The position numbers were made by a program, and so were the translations under genes. From the NCBI GenBank assembly GCA_010909725.1, contig JAACMV010000004.1, forward strand, positions 744,001 to 808,000: a DNA stretch of 64,000 bases, given 5' to 3'. The notes under the pieces are model-generated. The model was given only the letters and a program-made list of their open reading frames with translations. It searched no databases and had not been told where the DNA came from. Within the stretch, counting starts at the first letter, position 1. The number at the start of each line of letters is the position of its first letter. The DNA is from Picochlorum sp. 'celeri'. Its lineage: Eukaryota; Chlorophyta; Trebouxiophyceae. This document shows, piece after piece, positions 33,001-44,292 of this stretch.

Positions 33001-34643
33001 AATTGTGACCTGCAGAATCTTTGGAGCAAGCATCAGAAAGAATTCCAAAGGTATCTCCGAGAAATAAGGGTTCTTCGAGTTCCATCTTTGCGAGGGCGAT
33101 AAATTCTTTGATATCTATCGAAGCTGACGGAGACATAGAGTATGCAGATGCTGGAGGTGAGATGCTGAAAGACCTTGCTCAGAAAAGCATCAATTCCTGC
33201 TCGATTGAAAGTCTAGTGAATGATTCGAAATTTTTAGTGGCAGAATCGTTATCAGATCTTCTGCATGCAATTATTTGGTCAGGAAATGCTTCTCTAGATT
33301 TATCAAAGCAAGGAGAGCCCACAGATACCACTGAATTGGCACTTGAATTGCTCTTCTCATTATCCCTGAGGAACAGAGACAGAATCTCTCTAATCTGGCC
33401 GCATATTCATGAATTTCTTGAAATCTGTACATCTCAAGAATCTGCCGAGGATCTGGGATCTTTGAATGAAAGATCAATTAAAGGATTGATGAGGATCTCA
33501 CAAAGACTTCTCCCATACAAGGAGGAAATTGCAGACATGCTGTTGGATAGCCTGAGTTTGATTGGCCAAATGCACCCAGCTGTTGTTTGGCAGTTGTCAC
33601 CGTGCATAACAACAGACCTGATCACATTAATATCTCAGAGCGCTTTGCATATTCGAACAGAAAATGGATGGCGTACCATCACAATTCTGATTCGTATTTC
33701 GGCATCCAGGGAAGAGGTACTGCCTTACTCTTTGCAGGCATTGCAGTTGGCTTGCAGGAATCCAAACGCGGTATCAGTTGAATCTTACATTCCGCTCTTG
33801 GAAACATGTCTGCAATTAATTGATTCGTTCAAGTCAACCAAGCCAGATGTGGCAGCAGATTTTCTTGACTGTGCAGATTCTTTATTTTCCTGGCTATCAT
33901 CTCAGGGTGGAGATGGGGGAAAGATTCCCCGTGAAGCCTTGCTAGACCTCTGGCTAACATCTATTGGTATATTGACAAAGGGACTTTGTAGAGAGCCTTC
34001 GCAGAGGTTAAGAGATACCTCCATTGCTGCCTTGCACAGGACATTGATGGCTTCGAGCTCTTTGGACTTGCCCACCGATATGTGGATACAAACAATTCAA
34101 GAGCTTCTGCTCCCACTTGTTCACGACTTGGGAGCATCAGCACCAAATAAAAGCAAACCCTCAAGCCAAATAAATAAATCTTTTCGTTTAGTGATCAGCA
34201 TGCTCTCAAAGGTTTTGTTGCAGTATGTACCGTCAATAGCAAGTGACAATGATTTCGGTGTCCTATGGGAGAATACGTTCATGGCCCTAAAGGACTGCAT
34301 GGATAAGAAGAATGAGGAACAGAAAGCGATTGTCCACGAAGTAACAAAAAACCTAATTTTAGTATTGGCGCATGAAGGTATTTTGACACCAGATTGGAAG
34401 GATGGGAGTGGCAAGTCCCTGTGGGACGTTACATGGATGTGTGCAAAAGAAATATCCCAGGATTTAGACCCTCGTATTGTATCGCCAGAGCAGAAAAAAG
34501 AAATGCTCAATCAGGAAGGTGGGAACACGTCGAAAGAAGACGATATGGATAACAGCAATAATAATACTGCAGAGCCTCCTGCTGCTGCTGCTGCTCAAGA
34601 AGAGGAAGAAGAGTTGGAGCCTCCTGCATGCAAGCAAAGCTGA
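30007..34643 (+). CDS. Large ARF-GEF of the GNOM/GBF1 type
   Basis: Five exons, 30007-30108, 30179-30251, 30327-30458, 30525-32942 and 33016-34643, giving 1450 residues; Arabidopsis GNOM is about the same length. The N-terminal DCB/HUS-type helical region contains WPLDYLNPFLELIKS and AVQNIAEAVTQCKFE. The SEC7 domain lies at about residues 550-735, with RKGFEYCQ, RFLRSCPGLSK and the glutamic finger in FRPPGEGQKID near residue 642, then FSVIMLNTDLHNTQNK. Long HEAT-like HDS repeats fill the C-terminal half, ending in an acidic and Ala-rich tail. GBF-type GEFs load GTP on ARF1 at the ER-Golgi border and in endosomal recycling. Placement with GBF rather than BIG rests on length and the N-terminal motif. 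Confidence 0.92.
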
Positions 34644-34748
34644 TGTTTGGTAAAAGACACTGTATATAACGATATTGTAGATCTGGTAACAATCAAAGAA
34701 GCATGCCGATTTTCCATGGTTAACCATGCAATCAAGACATGTCTGAAA

Positions 34749-34764
34749 GGGTCATGCATGACCC
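34749..34764. promoter_or_regulatory. 16-bp perfect palindrome with a CATGCATG core
   Basis: GGGTCATGCATGACCC is its own reverse complement. The central CATGCATG is an RY/Sph-type element bound by B3-family factors in plants, and a CACGTG-containing segment follows about 20 bp later (34784-34792). It lies 120 bp upstream of the next gene's start, so a promoter role is plausible but unproven. Confidence 0.4.
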
Positions 34765-34883
34765 ACATGGATTGCAGTTCTGGCCCACGTGTTGGCCGTG
34801 TACACGGTTTGACGTGTTGGCAAATCCGAGAGTTCCCTCCCAGTATCAAATCCTTCCCAATTCTCCCTCGCGCCTTTATTACA

Positions 34884-35411
34884 ATGTATCAAATAATGTC
34901 GTTTCTACGACAAATTGGGATAGTTCCGTTGGTGCTGGGAATAGCGCTTTGTCAAACGTCTTCGGTTCTAGCTCAATACTGCAAAAACGCAACGCAGGCG
35001 CCAGAGGAATTTTCTACATGCGGTGAAGGGGTAGGGAGCCATTTATATTTGCTTATGAATTGATTATAGCGCTCAAATACAGTGTGTAAGTTGCAGGCCC
35101 TCGCAGAATATGTAGCAGCTCAAGTCCCCAACAGACTCTTGGTCGACTGGGCAGAAGAAGGGCTGGCAAATCTAATACCATACCTAGACTGGATCGATTG
35201 TCCTGTGAATACTGATCCCACTGTATCTGTCACGAGGATCCTAACAACCTGCCAGTCAACATTAGATTCGCGAGACTTGTTTGCCTTGGTGACCAGCAAA
35301 GTGTCCTGTGATAAAGACAATGGACCACAGCCGATGGAAAGTAAATGGACATTGCGCATCAATTTGATCACAAATGAGATGGATTTTGAGAACATCTGTT
35401 CTATCAAATGA
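34884..35411 (+). CDS. Small secreted cysteine-containing protein of unknown function
   Basis: Two exons, 34884-35030 and 35097-35411, in phase 0; 153 residues. An N-terminal signal peptide is clear: the hydrophobic run IGIVPLVLGIALCQTSSVLA ends before QYC, a likely cleavage site. The mature part has six or more Cys (NATQ-site near the start, TCGEG, DWIDCPVN, LTTCQSTL, KVSCDKDNG, ENICSIK), consistent with disulfides, and a possible N-glycosylation site (Asn-Ala-Thr). No domain recognised. A start at the downstream ATG (residue 5) is equally good for the signal peptide. It follows the ARF-GEF gene on the same strand. Confidence 0.6.
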
Positions 35412-35568
35412 TGGTAGCATAATGTAACTCATTGTAGCACTGCATCACCATGGTGATGGTGCATTTGTGTGACTGGACAATGTGGACATTGATCATCGTC
35501 TTCCCGCCGTGTTGTTTTCTTTTAAAAGCGTACCAGGCCGGATTGATGCAATATATTATTTATTTAAA

Positions 35569-36914
35569 ATGCCAGTATTGTCCCAGAGAGCCCTCGAAGG
35601 GCTTCGAAACTATAAATATAAACCAGCTGGATATACCATACTAGACGATTTGCATCAGCCGATTTGGAACTGTACGTGGCACCGTTAGTCTTTTCATGAC
35701 TACATGTGCTAATTTTGTGGATGTCTGTACAGATATAACGAGCAATTGGCTACCAAACTGGCTGGCTCCTAATTTGATTACCTTGACTGGACTGATCACT
35801 CTGATCTTTTCATATATCATCACGGCGTATTATAATATTGATTTTACATATGAGACACCAAGATGGAATTATCTTTTGGCGGCAGCTGCTGTTTTCATAT
35901 ACTTGCACATGGACTGTCTCGACGGGAAGCAAGCAAGGAAGACTGGCACCTCATCGCCTCTTGGGCAGCTTTTTGATCATGGTATGTACATGAAAGCGAA
36001 AGGAGATAGCTTATGATGATGCAAATTTACAAGATGTGTGTGGTTCTGTAGGATGTGATGCATTTGCTGTGCACTTGATTTTGATAAATCTCATTACGTC
36101 TCTCCAGCTTGTACATGATTGGAAATCGATCATGTCTGCGCTCTATGTGTTCATTCCCTGGTGGCTAGCTCATTGGGAGGAATATCATACAGGAGTGATG
36201 CTGTATGGCAGTGGATTATGGGGCGTGACAGAAGCGAATTATGCCGTGTGCCTGGTACATTTGTTCACCTACATTGTGGGGCCAGCAGGATGGACGTGGA
36301 CCCCATTCTCTTTCTTGGGTACTCGCTGCGACAACTCAATCAATTTTATAGAAAGATTATGCTCTTTTATATCGGGTTTACAGGTGAATGATGCCTTGTT
36401 GCTGACCTTTGGATTCATGGGTGCGTCACTGTTTCTTCAGCAGGTAGTCAGAGTTTTCAAACTCTCAGGGTCAGATACTCTTCTGAAAACTACATTGCCC
36501 ACAGAAGAAAGAGGTCACAAAGATTTGGGCTTTATGGCTTCTGGCTCACACCTGTTACAAATTCTTTGGACTTGCATTGGTTGTGGTACAATTTTGATGC
36601 TTCCAATTGTACCACCCTCTCACAGTAGAATTGTTTTTGAAATATTTGGGATCAACTATGCTTGGCAGGCCACTAGGATGATTATGGCACACATGTCGAA
36701 AGAGCCATTTCAAATTGCAATATTGCCAAACATTCTAATCATGTTGCAGATACTCAACTTCTTTGTGGAAGCTTTCGAGCCTACCAGCGTAGCATATGCT
36801 GTGCTCGCAGGCACAGCTGTTGGATACCTCCAATATATCTTATCCGTTATATCAGAGATTTGTGCGTTCCTAGGCATATCTGCTTTGACCATCAAAGCTC
36901 GAAAGATGGATTGA
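35569..36914 (+). CDS. Aminoalcohol phosphotransferase (ethanolamine/choline)
   Basis: Exons 35569-35671, 35733-35981 and 36052-36914, all in frame; 404 residues. The CDP-alcohol phosphotransferase motif DG-x2-AR-x8-G-x3-D-x3-D is complete only after splicing: [21 protein letters not shown] from exon 2, then CDAF from exon 3. This confirms that junction. About eight hydrophobic helices are seen, with [12 protein letters not shown] at the first. The family transfers phosphocholine or phosphoethanolamine from the CDP form to diacylglycerol in the ER, the last step of PC and PE synthesis. Which headgroup it prefers cannot be read from the motif; plant and algal members often use both. Confidence 0.93.
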
Positions 36915-37073
36915 GGATCAAACTTGGGTTACAGTATTTCATTCGCTCGTATGGGGCACAGATCGCATTCCGCCATGGCATTGGGAAGGAGCATGAAATC
37001 GTCATATTTATTTATCAAATTTTGGTTTAATAAAACAACTTTTGAGTTGAGTGGATATCATCGAATGTAAGGT

Positions 37074-38533
37074 ATGCCGCCGAAAAAGAACAAGCAGGCA
37101 GACAAGTCCAAACAAGCTGCCAAGCAGAAGGTGAGTAAATGAATCTGCATTGTATTCATACGTGTATAATAGCCTTTGGAGATGCATTTACCTGGTGGAT
37201 TTGACGTTGCAGATTGTCGAGGACAAGACATTTGGACTAAAGGTACGAACGGACCTGTGTTGCCTCGCGTAGTTAATAGAGACACGGCGCTTTAACGATT
37301 TGCTTACACGAACTCATTTGATGCAGAACAAAAAGAAGAGTAGCAAAGTACAAAGGTGCGATAGATGCTAGCATGGGTGTGGATTTTTCTGCTGCAGCAT
37401 ACTGCTCTAGTTCTCCTGTCACCTACACCCTCTTGACATCGCTGTCAAATGCCCTGCAGATACGTTCAAAATGTTCAGCAGTCAGTGCAGCAGAGTCAGC
37501 AGAAGAAGAATCAAGGAGAAGTCAATAGAAAGGTGCGACGTGAATTGCAGTGCTTGGACTCCAGTCGACAATGCATGTGCATTTGGATTCAAACAATGAT
37601 TTCTTGTGCTTTCAGGAGAAGAAGAAGGCTGAACAAGAGCGCCAGAAGGAGATTGATGAGCTATTCGCCATGACTATCAAACAACCCAAGCTTCCCCCTG
37701 GAGTTGATCCAAAGAGTGTTGTGTGTGAATTTTTCCGGCATGGAAAATGTACAAAGGGTTTCAAGTGCAAGTTCAGTCATGACCTGGCTGTAGAGCGGAA
37801 AGGTCCCAAGTTGGATCTTTACAGCGATAAAAGAGATGCAGAAAAGGAGGAAGATGAAGGTATGGATGATTGGGATCAAGAAACGCTCGAAAAGGCTATT
37901 GCACAAAAGCACGGTTCAGAGAATCAGAATAGACCAACAAGTATTGTCTGCAAATATTTCTTGGACGCTGTAGAAAAAAGGCAATATGGGTGGTTTTGGC
38001 AGTGTCCTAATGGCAAGGATTGCAAATATCGCCATGCTCTCCCTCCAGGATTTGTCCTGAAGAGCCAAATGAAGCAACTGCTGGAAGAGGAGCAGGCAAA
38101 TAAAGTTAGCGTGGAGGAAGAAATCGAAGAAGAGAGGTCAAAGGTAGATGCAAAAACTCCCATCACACCAGAAGTATTTAATAAATGGAAAGCAGAGTTG
38201 GACCTGGCAAGGCAAAAGGAGATGGATGCAAAAGAAGCAGAAAGGAAAAAGCGCGGGCAAATGACAGGCAGAGAAATATTCGAACAAGAGGGCTTCATTG
38301 CCGCCGATGATGCGAGTGCTTCGGAATCCTATGTCAGAGAGATAGATGATGAAAGTGAGATTCAAAAGATGCATGATAAAGCCAGAGAAGACATGGAGAT
38401 GTTGAGGAATGCATCTGTGAGCAAAGAGGCAGTCACCGAGGCTGAAGAATCTGGCATCTTCGACTCGGACGAGGACGATGATGACGTGCTAGATGCTTTA
38501 ACTGCAGGAATCGAACAGACCAGAGTCTCCTAA
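37074..38533 (+). CDS. CCCH zinc-finger protein of the DFRP1/ZC3H15 family
   Basis: Five exons, 37074-37130, 37213-37242, 37327-37355, 37460-37532 and 37616-38533, giving 368 residues; the second and third are only 30 and 29 bp. The N-terminus MPPKKNKQADKSKQA and the small exons build the conserved start (IVEDKTFGLK, NKKKSSKVQRYVQ) seen in DFRP1/Tma46. Two CCCH fingers follow: CEFFRHGKCTKGFKCKFSH and CKYFLDAV...WFWQCPNGKDCKYRH. The acidic, helical C-terminus includes the DFRP domain (EVFNKWKAELDLARQKE) and TGREIFE. DFRP1 stabilises the translational GTPase DRG1 and binds ribosomes. Strong match across the whole length. Confidence 0.9.
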
Positions 38534-38596
38534 ACCTGAATTGCATGTATAAATTACAATGACTTTGCCATGGTAAAGCAAGTAAGACTGAACCTA

Positions 38597-38901
38597 TTAT
38601 GCTTTTGCTTTAGCGATCATATCTTTCACTGGTGGTGGATTTTTTGGCACTGGGACATTTCCAAATCCCAAAAACTCTCTTACCGGTGGAACGACAACAG
38701 GAAGGGCAAGACCTGGAGACAGCAAGTACGCGTAATTTCTGTCAGAACTTTCAACAGACGTTTGATTCATTCCACAGAGAGTCATTTCTTTTCTTTGAAA
38801 GAATAAACGTCATCTCACGCACCAACACCACCGATCAGCAAGCTCCAAGTTATGATGGGCTCCCTATGCATAGCGTGTCTCAACGCTGCCGATAGAGACA
38901 T
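38597..38901 (-). CDS. Complex I accessory subunit NDUFA3/B9-like
   Basis: Exons 38901-38823 and 38712-38597 across a 110-bp intron that splits a Gly codon; 64 residues. The N-terminus MSLSAALRHAMHREPIITW leads into a single hydrophobic helix (SLLIGGVGLALPVVVPP), then a proline-rich segment (GNVPVPKNPPPVKDMIAKA). This parallels the B9 subunit (REPVLV.SFV.GGLA..LPP...Y then PVP), a small single-helix protein of the mitochondrial complex I membrane arm. The animal protein is about 84 residues. Short length limits certainty, but motif order and spacing are consistent. Confidence 0.6.
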
Positions 38902-39140
38902 GATTATCTAGGTAAAGGGAAGCTCAATCACTTTGAATTATTATACACTGATCAGCATGAGGATCGCAATGATCTGTTTTATGTCGTTGTGGAGGATTGC
39001 TTCGTTACTTGTGCATTCTCATTGCCATCATCACCATCCATGACATGCAACCCAGTTGGGTCCATTCCTACATTGCTGGAAATCTGGATGAGACACCGTG
39101 GTATGGAGGTAATATTTATATTTACAGGGAGATAGAAAGA

Positions 39141-41370
39141 CTATTTTGTAGCCTCCCATATTGCAAAGTTAGATCCACTATGGAGCATTTGCCAATCTCG
39201 TGCTGAAGAATCATCATTTGGAGACCAATTGCCTGGTCCTATCTGCAAAGATGGATGACACACGGATATATAATCAACCGTATACAACAACAGTAACCAA
39301 TGTGATTCTATTGAAACATACCTTGACTGCGATTTTTTTGTTTATTATAGCTGCGTACACATCGTTATATGCTTTCTGGACAGAGACTTCAGACTTGTTT
39401 GAAAGGCCAAATCTTTTTCTGATGTCGATCAATTTGAGAATGTCTTCTCTTATTTTATCATCATAGAAGAAATGGTCGAAAAACACACAAGGCGTCCCTG
39501 GATGCGTCAACAGGTAGGCGTATCCTTCAGAGACATGGTCCCAAGGGAATGGCCAATGCTGCAATGTGCTACCTGTATCATGGTTCTCTAAGAATGTTAT
39601 CGATCGTGATGACCAGAGACCGAGGACACCGGATGGTCTTCCTTGCGAATCTACGAGTCTCCAGTATTCTTTTCTAGATACTGCCTCCTGCAGAATGCCT
39701 TTCAGTGTGAAATCAAAGGCAGCACAGGTTCCTCCTGTGGCATCACACCAGTCAATTGTTCTTTGACGATGTGAATCTTGATTGAAACTTAGGACGCCAT
39801 CTTGATATGAACACGTATCCCAATATTCTCCAAATGCCATCTCTGGCACCGTGGCATTGACATATTCTGCAACATATTTGCCATCATAGCCCTGCATGGA
39901 ACATATAATGCATCATGTCAATCAGGTTTCAAACAACTTGACACATACCACAATACTTTACCTTGACAAAATCAAATCTCCATCCATCAAAGCCAATAGA
40001 TTTTCGGAGCCACAACAACCATTCAATGATGTCCTTTCTAACTCTTTCCTGTGAATGATCAAGGTTTGGTGCAGCAACATAATCCTCTTGCTGTTTGTAA
40101 TTTCCTTTCCCTCCAAATTCTGGATTGTTACTACAAATGACAGAATTATCCCACGCCAGTCGTCCACCAAACTTATTCCACTTTCCATCATCTCCTTGAT
40201 AATGAGCACATCTGTGGTTAATAACAATATCTGCAATTGCCTTGAGTCCATTTTCGTGCAGAACGCCTATCATTTCTCTCAGCTCCGCTTCTGTACCATA
40301 CTGTGAGTTCAAATCATAGTAGTCTCGTGGCAGATAGCCTTGCTTACTAACAGAGTCTGAGACCGGAGGCAACCAGACAGCTGTGAAACCTGCCGCAGCA
40401 AACTCAGGGGCCATGTCCGAGATCTTTTGGTACCAATCCTCATTGCAGCTCTCCCAGTTGAAACCTTGAAGAATAATTTCGTACCCATTTCCAGCAGCAG
40501 GGCCAGTTGTCGAGATTGGTGGTGGCATCAGATATTCGGGTATAGTCTCTTTTGCAACCTCCTTTTCTGCCTTCTCCATCAGCGTTCTCCTGGTTGCCAA
40601 GATTGCTTCCAAAGCAGATATTTTTCTCTCCAACATAGAATTAGCCTCCGCGCGTTCCAATTGCTTTTCTTCTATAACTTCAGATGGTCCTTCGGCCATG
40701 GCCCCAATAATTTCCCTCTCGATGGAAACCAGTTCAGCGGCAGCATTTGCCATTTCCGCTGCTGCTGCCTCCAATGCAACAATATCGCTCTCTTTAATGA
40801 TTGTCGACCTATCTTCCATTTGGAGCGCACCATGGATCGCGGGTTTCAAACTTTTACTGCTTTTATTGAGTAGTTTCAATAGGTCTGGCTCCAGATCCTT
40901 CCACCTCTCCTCACTCACCTGCGTGATTGAAATGATACAGCATTATCATACAAATGGACAGAAAACGCAACTATTTGCCTCTGACGTACCTTTGCCCCAT
41001 CAATTTCTGTAATACGAAATACATTACAGACAGCACCATGCTCAAATGCATTCAGATTTGCCGAGGCAACAACTATTCCCTTGGTCTCCAGTAATGCCGT
41101 GAGTTGCATGAGAAGTACCGTGTCATTACGCCCACACACATTCATTACCGTGCACGAATCATCAGCACTGTTGGAGAAAGACAAAACTTCTTCTTCGTCA
41201 GAACCGTCAAGTACATCTGATGCAGCTTGTTGTGCTGCAACTATTCTAGTATCTCTACCTGGCCTCCATCTGCCTCGTAGTATTCCTGGGCATAATTCAT
41301 GGGAAGTTTTGGCAGAAGCACCCAAGCTTTTGCCGTATCTACCCCTGAAAGCTGTCAACGGTCTTATCAT
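39141..41370 (-). CDS. ACT-domain alpha-amylase (plastid AMY3-like catalytic part)
   Basis: Four exons, 41370-40990, 40918-39962, 39891-39322 and 39242-39141, all phase 0; 669 residues. Residues 1-60 are basic and look like a transit peptide. Residues ~74-150 match the ACT fold (TVMNVCGRNDTVLLMQLTALL, then ASANLNAFEHGAVCNVFRIT, then ERWKDLEPDLLKLL), with one exon junction inside. A coiled-coil linker of about 110 residues follows. GH13 begins near residue 272 (IILQGFNWESCNEDWY). Catalytic residues are the nucleophile Asp in GWRFDFVK, the acid Glu in FGEYWD, and Asp in ENHDTGSTLQHWPFP. The C-terminal beta domain ends GSNFAIWEATK. Plant AMY3 has tandem CBM45 modules in place of the ACT domain. 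Role: plastid starch breakdown, probably with allosteric control. Confidence 0.9.
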
Positions 41371-41751
41371 TCTTAATCTCGATGAGCAATGTACCCGGCT
41401 GCAGCAAAGAATCCCTAGAAGTCAGCAACACCGCAAGGTCGAGGGTGTCGGCCTCTTCGAATATCATTGATACTGCGTACCTCGTCATCACAGTAATATA
41501 GTAATACAATCGTTCTAATTACAATGTGTGTCGGGCTCTATTTCAACTCATTCTATCGATCCACTATCTCAACGAGTCTGCGTGCAGGCAGCGTCAATCA
41601 AACTGATGACGTACAGTGCACAGCAACTATGTGAATTAAATAATAAGTATTGCAATTTAAGATATGAATGAATGCGCTACTACGCGCATCGCTTCGATAT
41701 GGGACCATGACCTATCCTGTGCGCAGGGTATCATGCATGGAACGCTAGGGA
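41371..41751. other. Intergenic region upstream of the alpha-amylase
   Basis: About 380 bp that should include the amylase promoter (reading leftward) and the 3' end of HCF106. No open frame or RNA structure worth reporting was seen. Confidence 0.4.
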
Positions 41752-42451
41752 TTAATTTAATCCTCCATTTTCGGTGGTTTTCCGTCGCTTAAGCTCCGCT
41801 TCCAACTCTTCTAAAGACAATGATTCAACAGCCCTTTGCTCTTCTCTTTCAGCAGCACCGCTATCATTTCCCCAAGCCAACTTTGCTGATTCAAGCCTCT
41901 TTGCCTCAATCTCAGGATCTTCCTCCATTTCGCCTGATGGATCTATTGATCGAACCTTTTGTCTTGGGGTTGGTGAGAGGGTATTAGATAGTTCATCACG
42001 TATTTCACTCAGGCCAATCTCGTCCTCAATGGTGCTTTTCAAGTCAGTTGAAATGTCAGTCAACTCTCTGATTGTTGGGGCCAAGGCCTTCATTCCCTGG
42101 CCCAAACTTTTCGCAGCTTGTGCCAATCCTTTTGGACCAAAAAGAATCAGAGCTACAACGCCTACAAGGACTGCTTCGGGGGCTCCAACTCCCAAGAAGG
42201 CGGTCGTCACTAGTCCTCTTCGAAACTGGTTCAGTTTTGGCTCTGCAACAACCAACAGGTTCCTCAATAGTTGATCGCATTTGAGATATTGTGCTGCTGT
42301 GTAACGTACCAAATGGAGTGGTCAAGAGTTTTTGTTTCCTCAGGTCCCGTCGTAAAGAACGGGGCAGACCATGGTAGCGTCGTCCTGTGGACGCACGGTC
42401 ACTAGAATGACGCCAATTAGACTGTGTATTGAATGCCCTGACTGCTCTCAT
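41752..42451 (-). CDS. HCF106: Thylakoid Tat translocase subunit HCF106 (TatB type)
   Basis: Exons 42451-42310 and 42242-41752, with a 67-bp intron splitting a Glu codon; 210 residues. Exon 1 encodes a typical plastid transit peptide with many Arg, Ser and Thr and few acids. The mature N-terminus GVGAPEAVLVGVVALILFGP is the single membrane helix with the Glu and the FGP hinge conserved in TatA/B proteins. The amphipathic helix KGLAQAAKSLGQGMKALAPT and RELTDISTDLKSTIEDEIGL follow; the REL..S...K..IE.EIGL string is characteristic of HCF106/TatB rather than Tha4/TatA. An acidic C-terminus completes it. HCF106 with cpTatC recognises twin-arginine substrates for the delta-pH pathway. Confidence 0.92.
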
Positions 42452-42803
42452 GCTAACTAGAATTTACTAAAGGTTTTATAATATCTCACAGAGTGCATGT
42501 TTGAACTGAAAGTATGGCATTGGCTCCTCGCATGGAACCGATCCTTTGGCTACTGATAGACACATTTCTCCGATCATCAACCGGATCTAATGGGAAAGTC
42601 TGAATCAGAACATTGGCCCAGTTGGGCGTATCTAGATTTGATCATCGCATTTTTTTGCACTTTCAGCCATGACAGTGAGATACAAATTATTGCAAACTTG
42701 ATAAAATTGTTAAAATAGTCTCCGTTGGCCTGTTCCTTCTTTTAAATCCCGTGGAGTTGATAAGATTGCCTCAAGGCCAAGGTCGGATAGAACACACCTG
42801 ACC
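42452..42803. other. Divergent intergenic region between HCF106 and RIQ
   Basis: About 350 bp between two outward-reading thylakoid protein genes, so probably a shared promoter. AT-rich near 42680-42720. No RNA gene recognised. Confidence 0.4.
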
Positions 42804-43310
42804 ATGATGAACGTGCAAGCTGCTGGAACACAGACATTGCGATCTGGTACTCAGAAAATTGGTACACGAACTGGAGGAACTCGTAAAGTAACTTCCATCG
42901 AAGTTTTCACGCAAGAGAGAAAGTTCAGGTCCAAGCAGAATGTTGTCAAGCCTCAGCCCAAGATCCTTACCAAAGTGCAAGAGCTTCGTTTGCTATCCAA
43001 ACTTGAAGAGGCTGGACTGCTTTCGCTTCTAGAGAAGAATGGAGTAACATTGAGTGCTATTGAAAAGTCTGGCATCCTGTCAACAGCCGAGAGCCTTGGT
43101 CTTGTGTCAGCTGCTGCAGATAGAAACACACCAACTGCTTTGTTCACCCTTAGTGCACTCTTGCTTGTTGCAGGACCTGCCATTGTGTACTTTATTCCCG
43201 AGGACAACGCCGCCGAGATTGTCATTCAAGTGATTGCTGCTTTGACTTGCATTGTAGGGGGGTCTACTGCATATGGTGGTGCCAATCTCTTGTCCAACTT
43301 GCAAAAGTAA
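42804..43310 (+). CDS. RIQ: Thylakoid DUF1118 protein, RIQ1/RIQ2-like
   Basis: Single exon, 168 residues (start MMNVQAAG). After a basic transit-like N-terminus of ~50 residues comes the DUF1118 pattern: VQELRLLSKLEEAGLLSLLE, a repeat-like second unit (LSAIEKSGILSTAESLGLVS), then two membrane helices (LFTLSALLLVAGPAIVYFIP and VIAALTCIVGGSTAYGGANL) and the end LLSNLQK. The Arabidopsis members RIQ1 and RIQ2 are thylakoid grana proteins required for normal LHCII organisation and non-photochemical quenching. The family is confined to oxygenic photosynthetic eukaryotes and is typical of green plants. Match extends end to end. Confidence 0.88.
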   Translation: MMNVQAAGTQTLRSGTQKIGTRTGGTRKVTSIEVFTQERKFRSKQNVVKPQPKILTKVQELRLLSKLEEAGLLSLLEKNGVTLSAIEKSGILSTAESLGLVSAAADRNTPTALFTLSALLLVAGPAIVYFIPEDNAAEIVIQVIAALTCIVGGSTAYGGANLLSNLQK

Positions 43311-43586
43311 AATGCAACCGTATGTCGTGTTGATGGTTTGACGATGGCATGGTGATGTATAGATTAGTTTCGATCATTTTGTAATCTAAGTTACGCTCAA
43401 ATGTGGCATATAGCTCACTATTGACGCAAAGCATGCCCCTGGTCAGGCATGACAATGGTCTGCCCCTCCAAGTCAGGTGAAATTTGCAGCAGCAAACAAT
43501 GCATTCACGTAGGGAAAGCAGTATACATTGGTAGTATTTTTAATTACAAGAAAAAGAAACATTGTATTGATACCATACAGCATTCA

Positions 43587-44292
43587 ATGCCGTTGGGTAC
43601 GAATCCAAGTTCAACAAGCTTGCCAAATGGGTTCGTCCAACGTGCCACTTTGTGCAATAGTAACAGACAAGTATCTATATTCAGAGTATCTTCTTCGCCA
43701 TGGGATACATTGGGAGTGAACAGAGGCAGCACTCTCGAAGAAGTAAGGCTTGCCTATCGGTCAAGAGTCAAAGAAGTCCATCCTGACTTGCACCAAGGCG
43801 ATCCCCAAAAAGAGCAGGAAACTGTGCTACTAAATCAAGCATATATTGAGATAATCAAAGGTACAGCAAATAAATTGAATATCGTGTCACAAAGATGCTG
43901 AGCACTCACTTCCTGCGTGTTTTCTCTGGAACTTTGCAGAACTATCTTTTCAAGACAAAAGCTCTGGTTCGGATGTTTTTGATACTTGCAAAGGTGACCC
44001 AGATCAACTTTTTGTGAACCCTCTGGTTTGCAACGGGGTGTCTCCTGAGTATTGGTATGATTTGGTATCCCTTGCCCAGGATCTTGGAGAAGATGGGTTC
44101 ACTAAATACATGTACCAGGAACAAGGCATACGTGTTCCAGACGAGGCTTTCCTATACCTCACCAAAGACCAGTCTGAGGCCCTGCTTCAAGATATAGAGC
44201 GCTTTCAAACCGAGTTGGATATTGTCAGCATAGAAGCGTTTGAGTACTGGTTGGTCGACTGCTTGAGTAGAGCTCAGAGGGCTAATCGGTGA
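43587..44292 (+). CDS. J-domain protein, probably plastid-targeted
   Basis: Exons 43587-43860 and 43940-44292, splitting a Glu codon; 208 residues. Residues ~35-95 form a J domain: SSPWDTLGVNRGSTLEEVRL, YRSRVKEVHPDLHQGDP with the invariant HPD, then NQAYIEIIKG. The N-terminal ~33 residues are Ser/Asn-rich with few acids, so plastid targeting is plausible. The C-terminal ~110 residues (DPDQLFVNPLVCNGVSPEYW) resemble the tail region seen in plant chloroplast J-proteins that lack the zinc finger. No Cys-rich ferredoxin module is seen. Its HSP70 partner and clients are unknown. The start could lie at an upstream ATG at 43449, but that would add an unlikely cysteine-rich leader. Confidence 0.75.
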
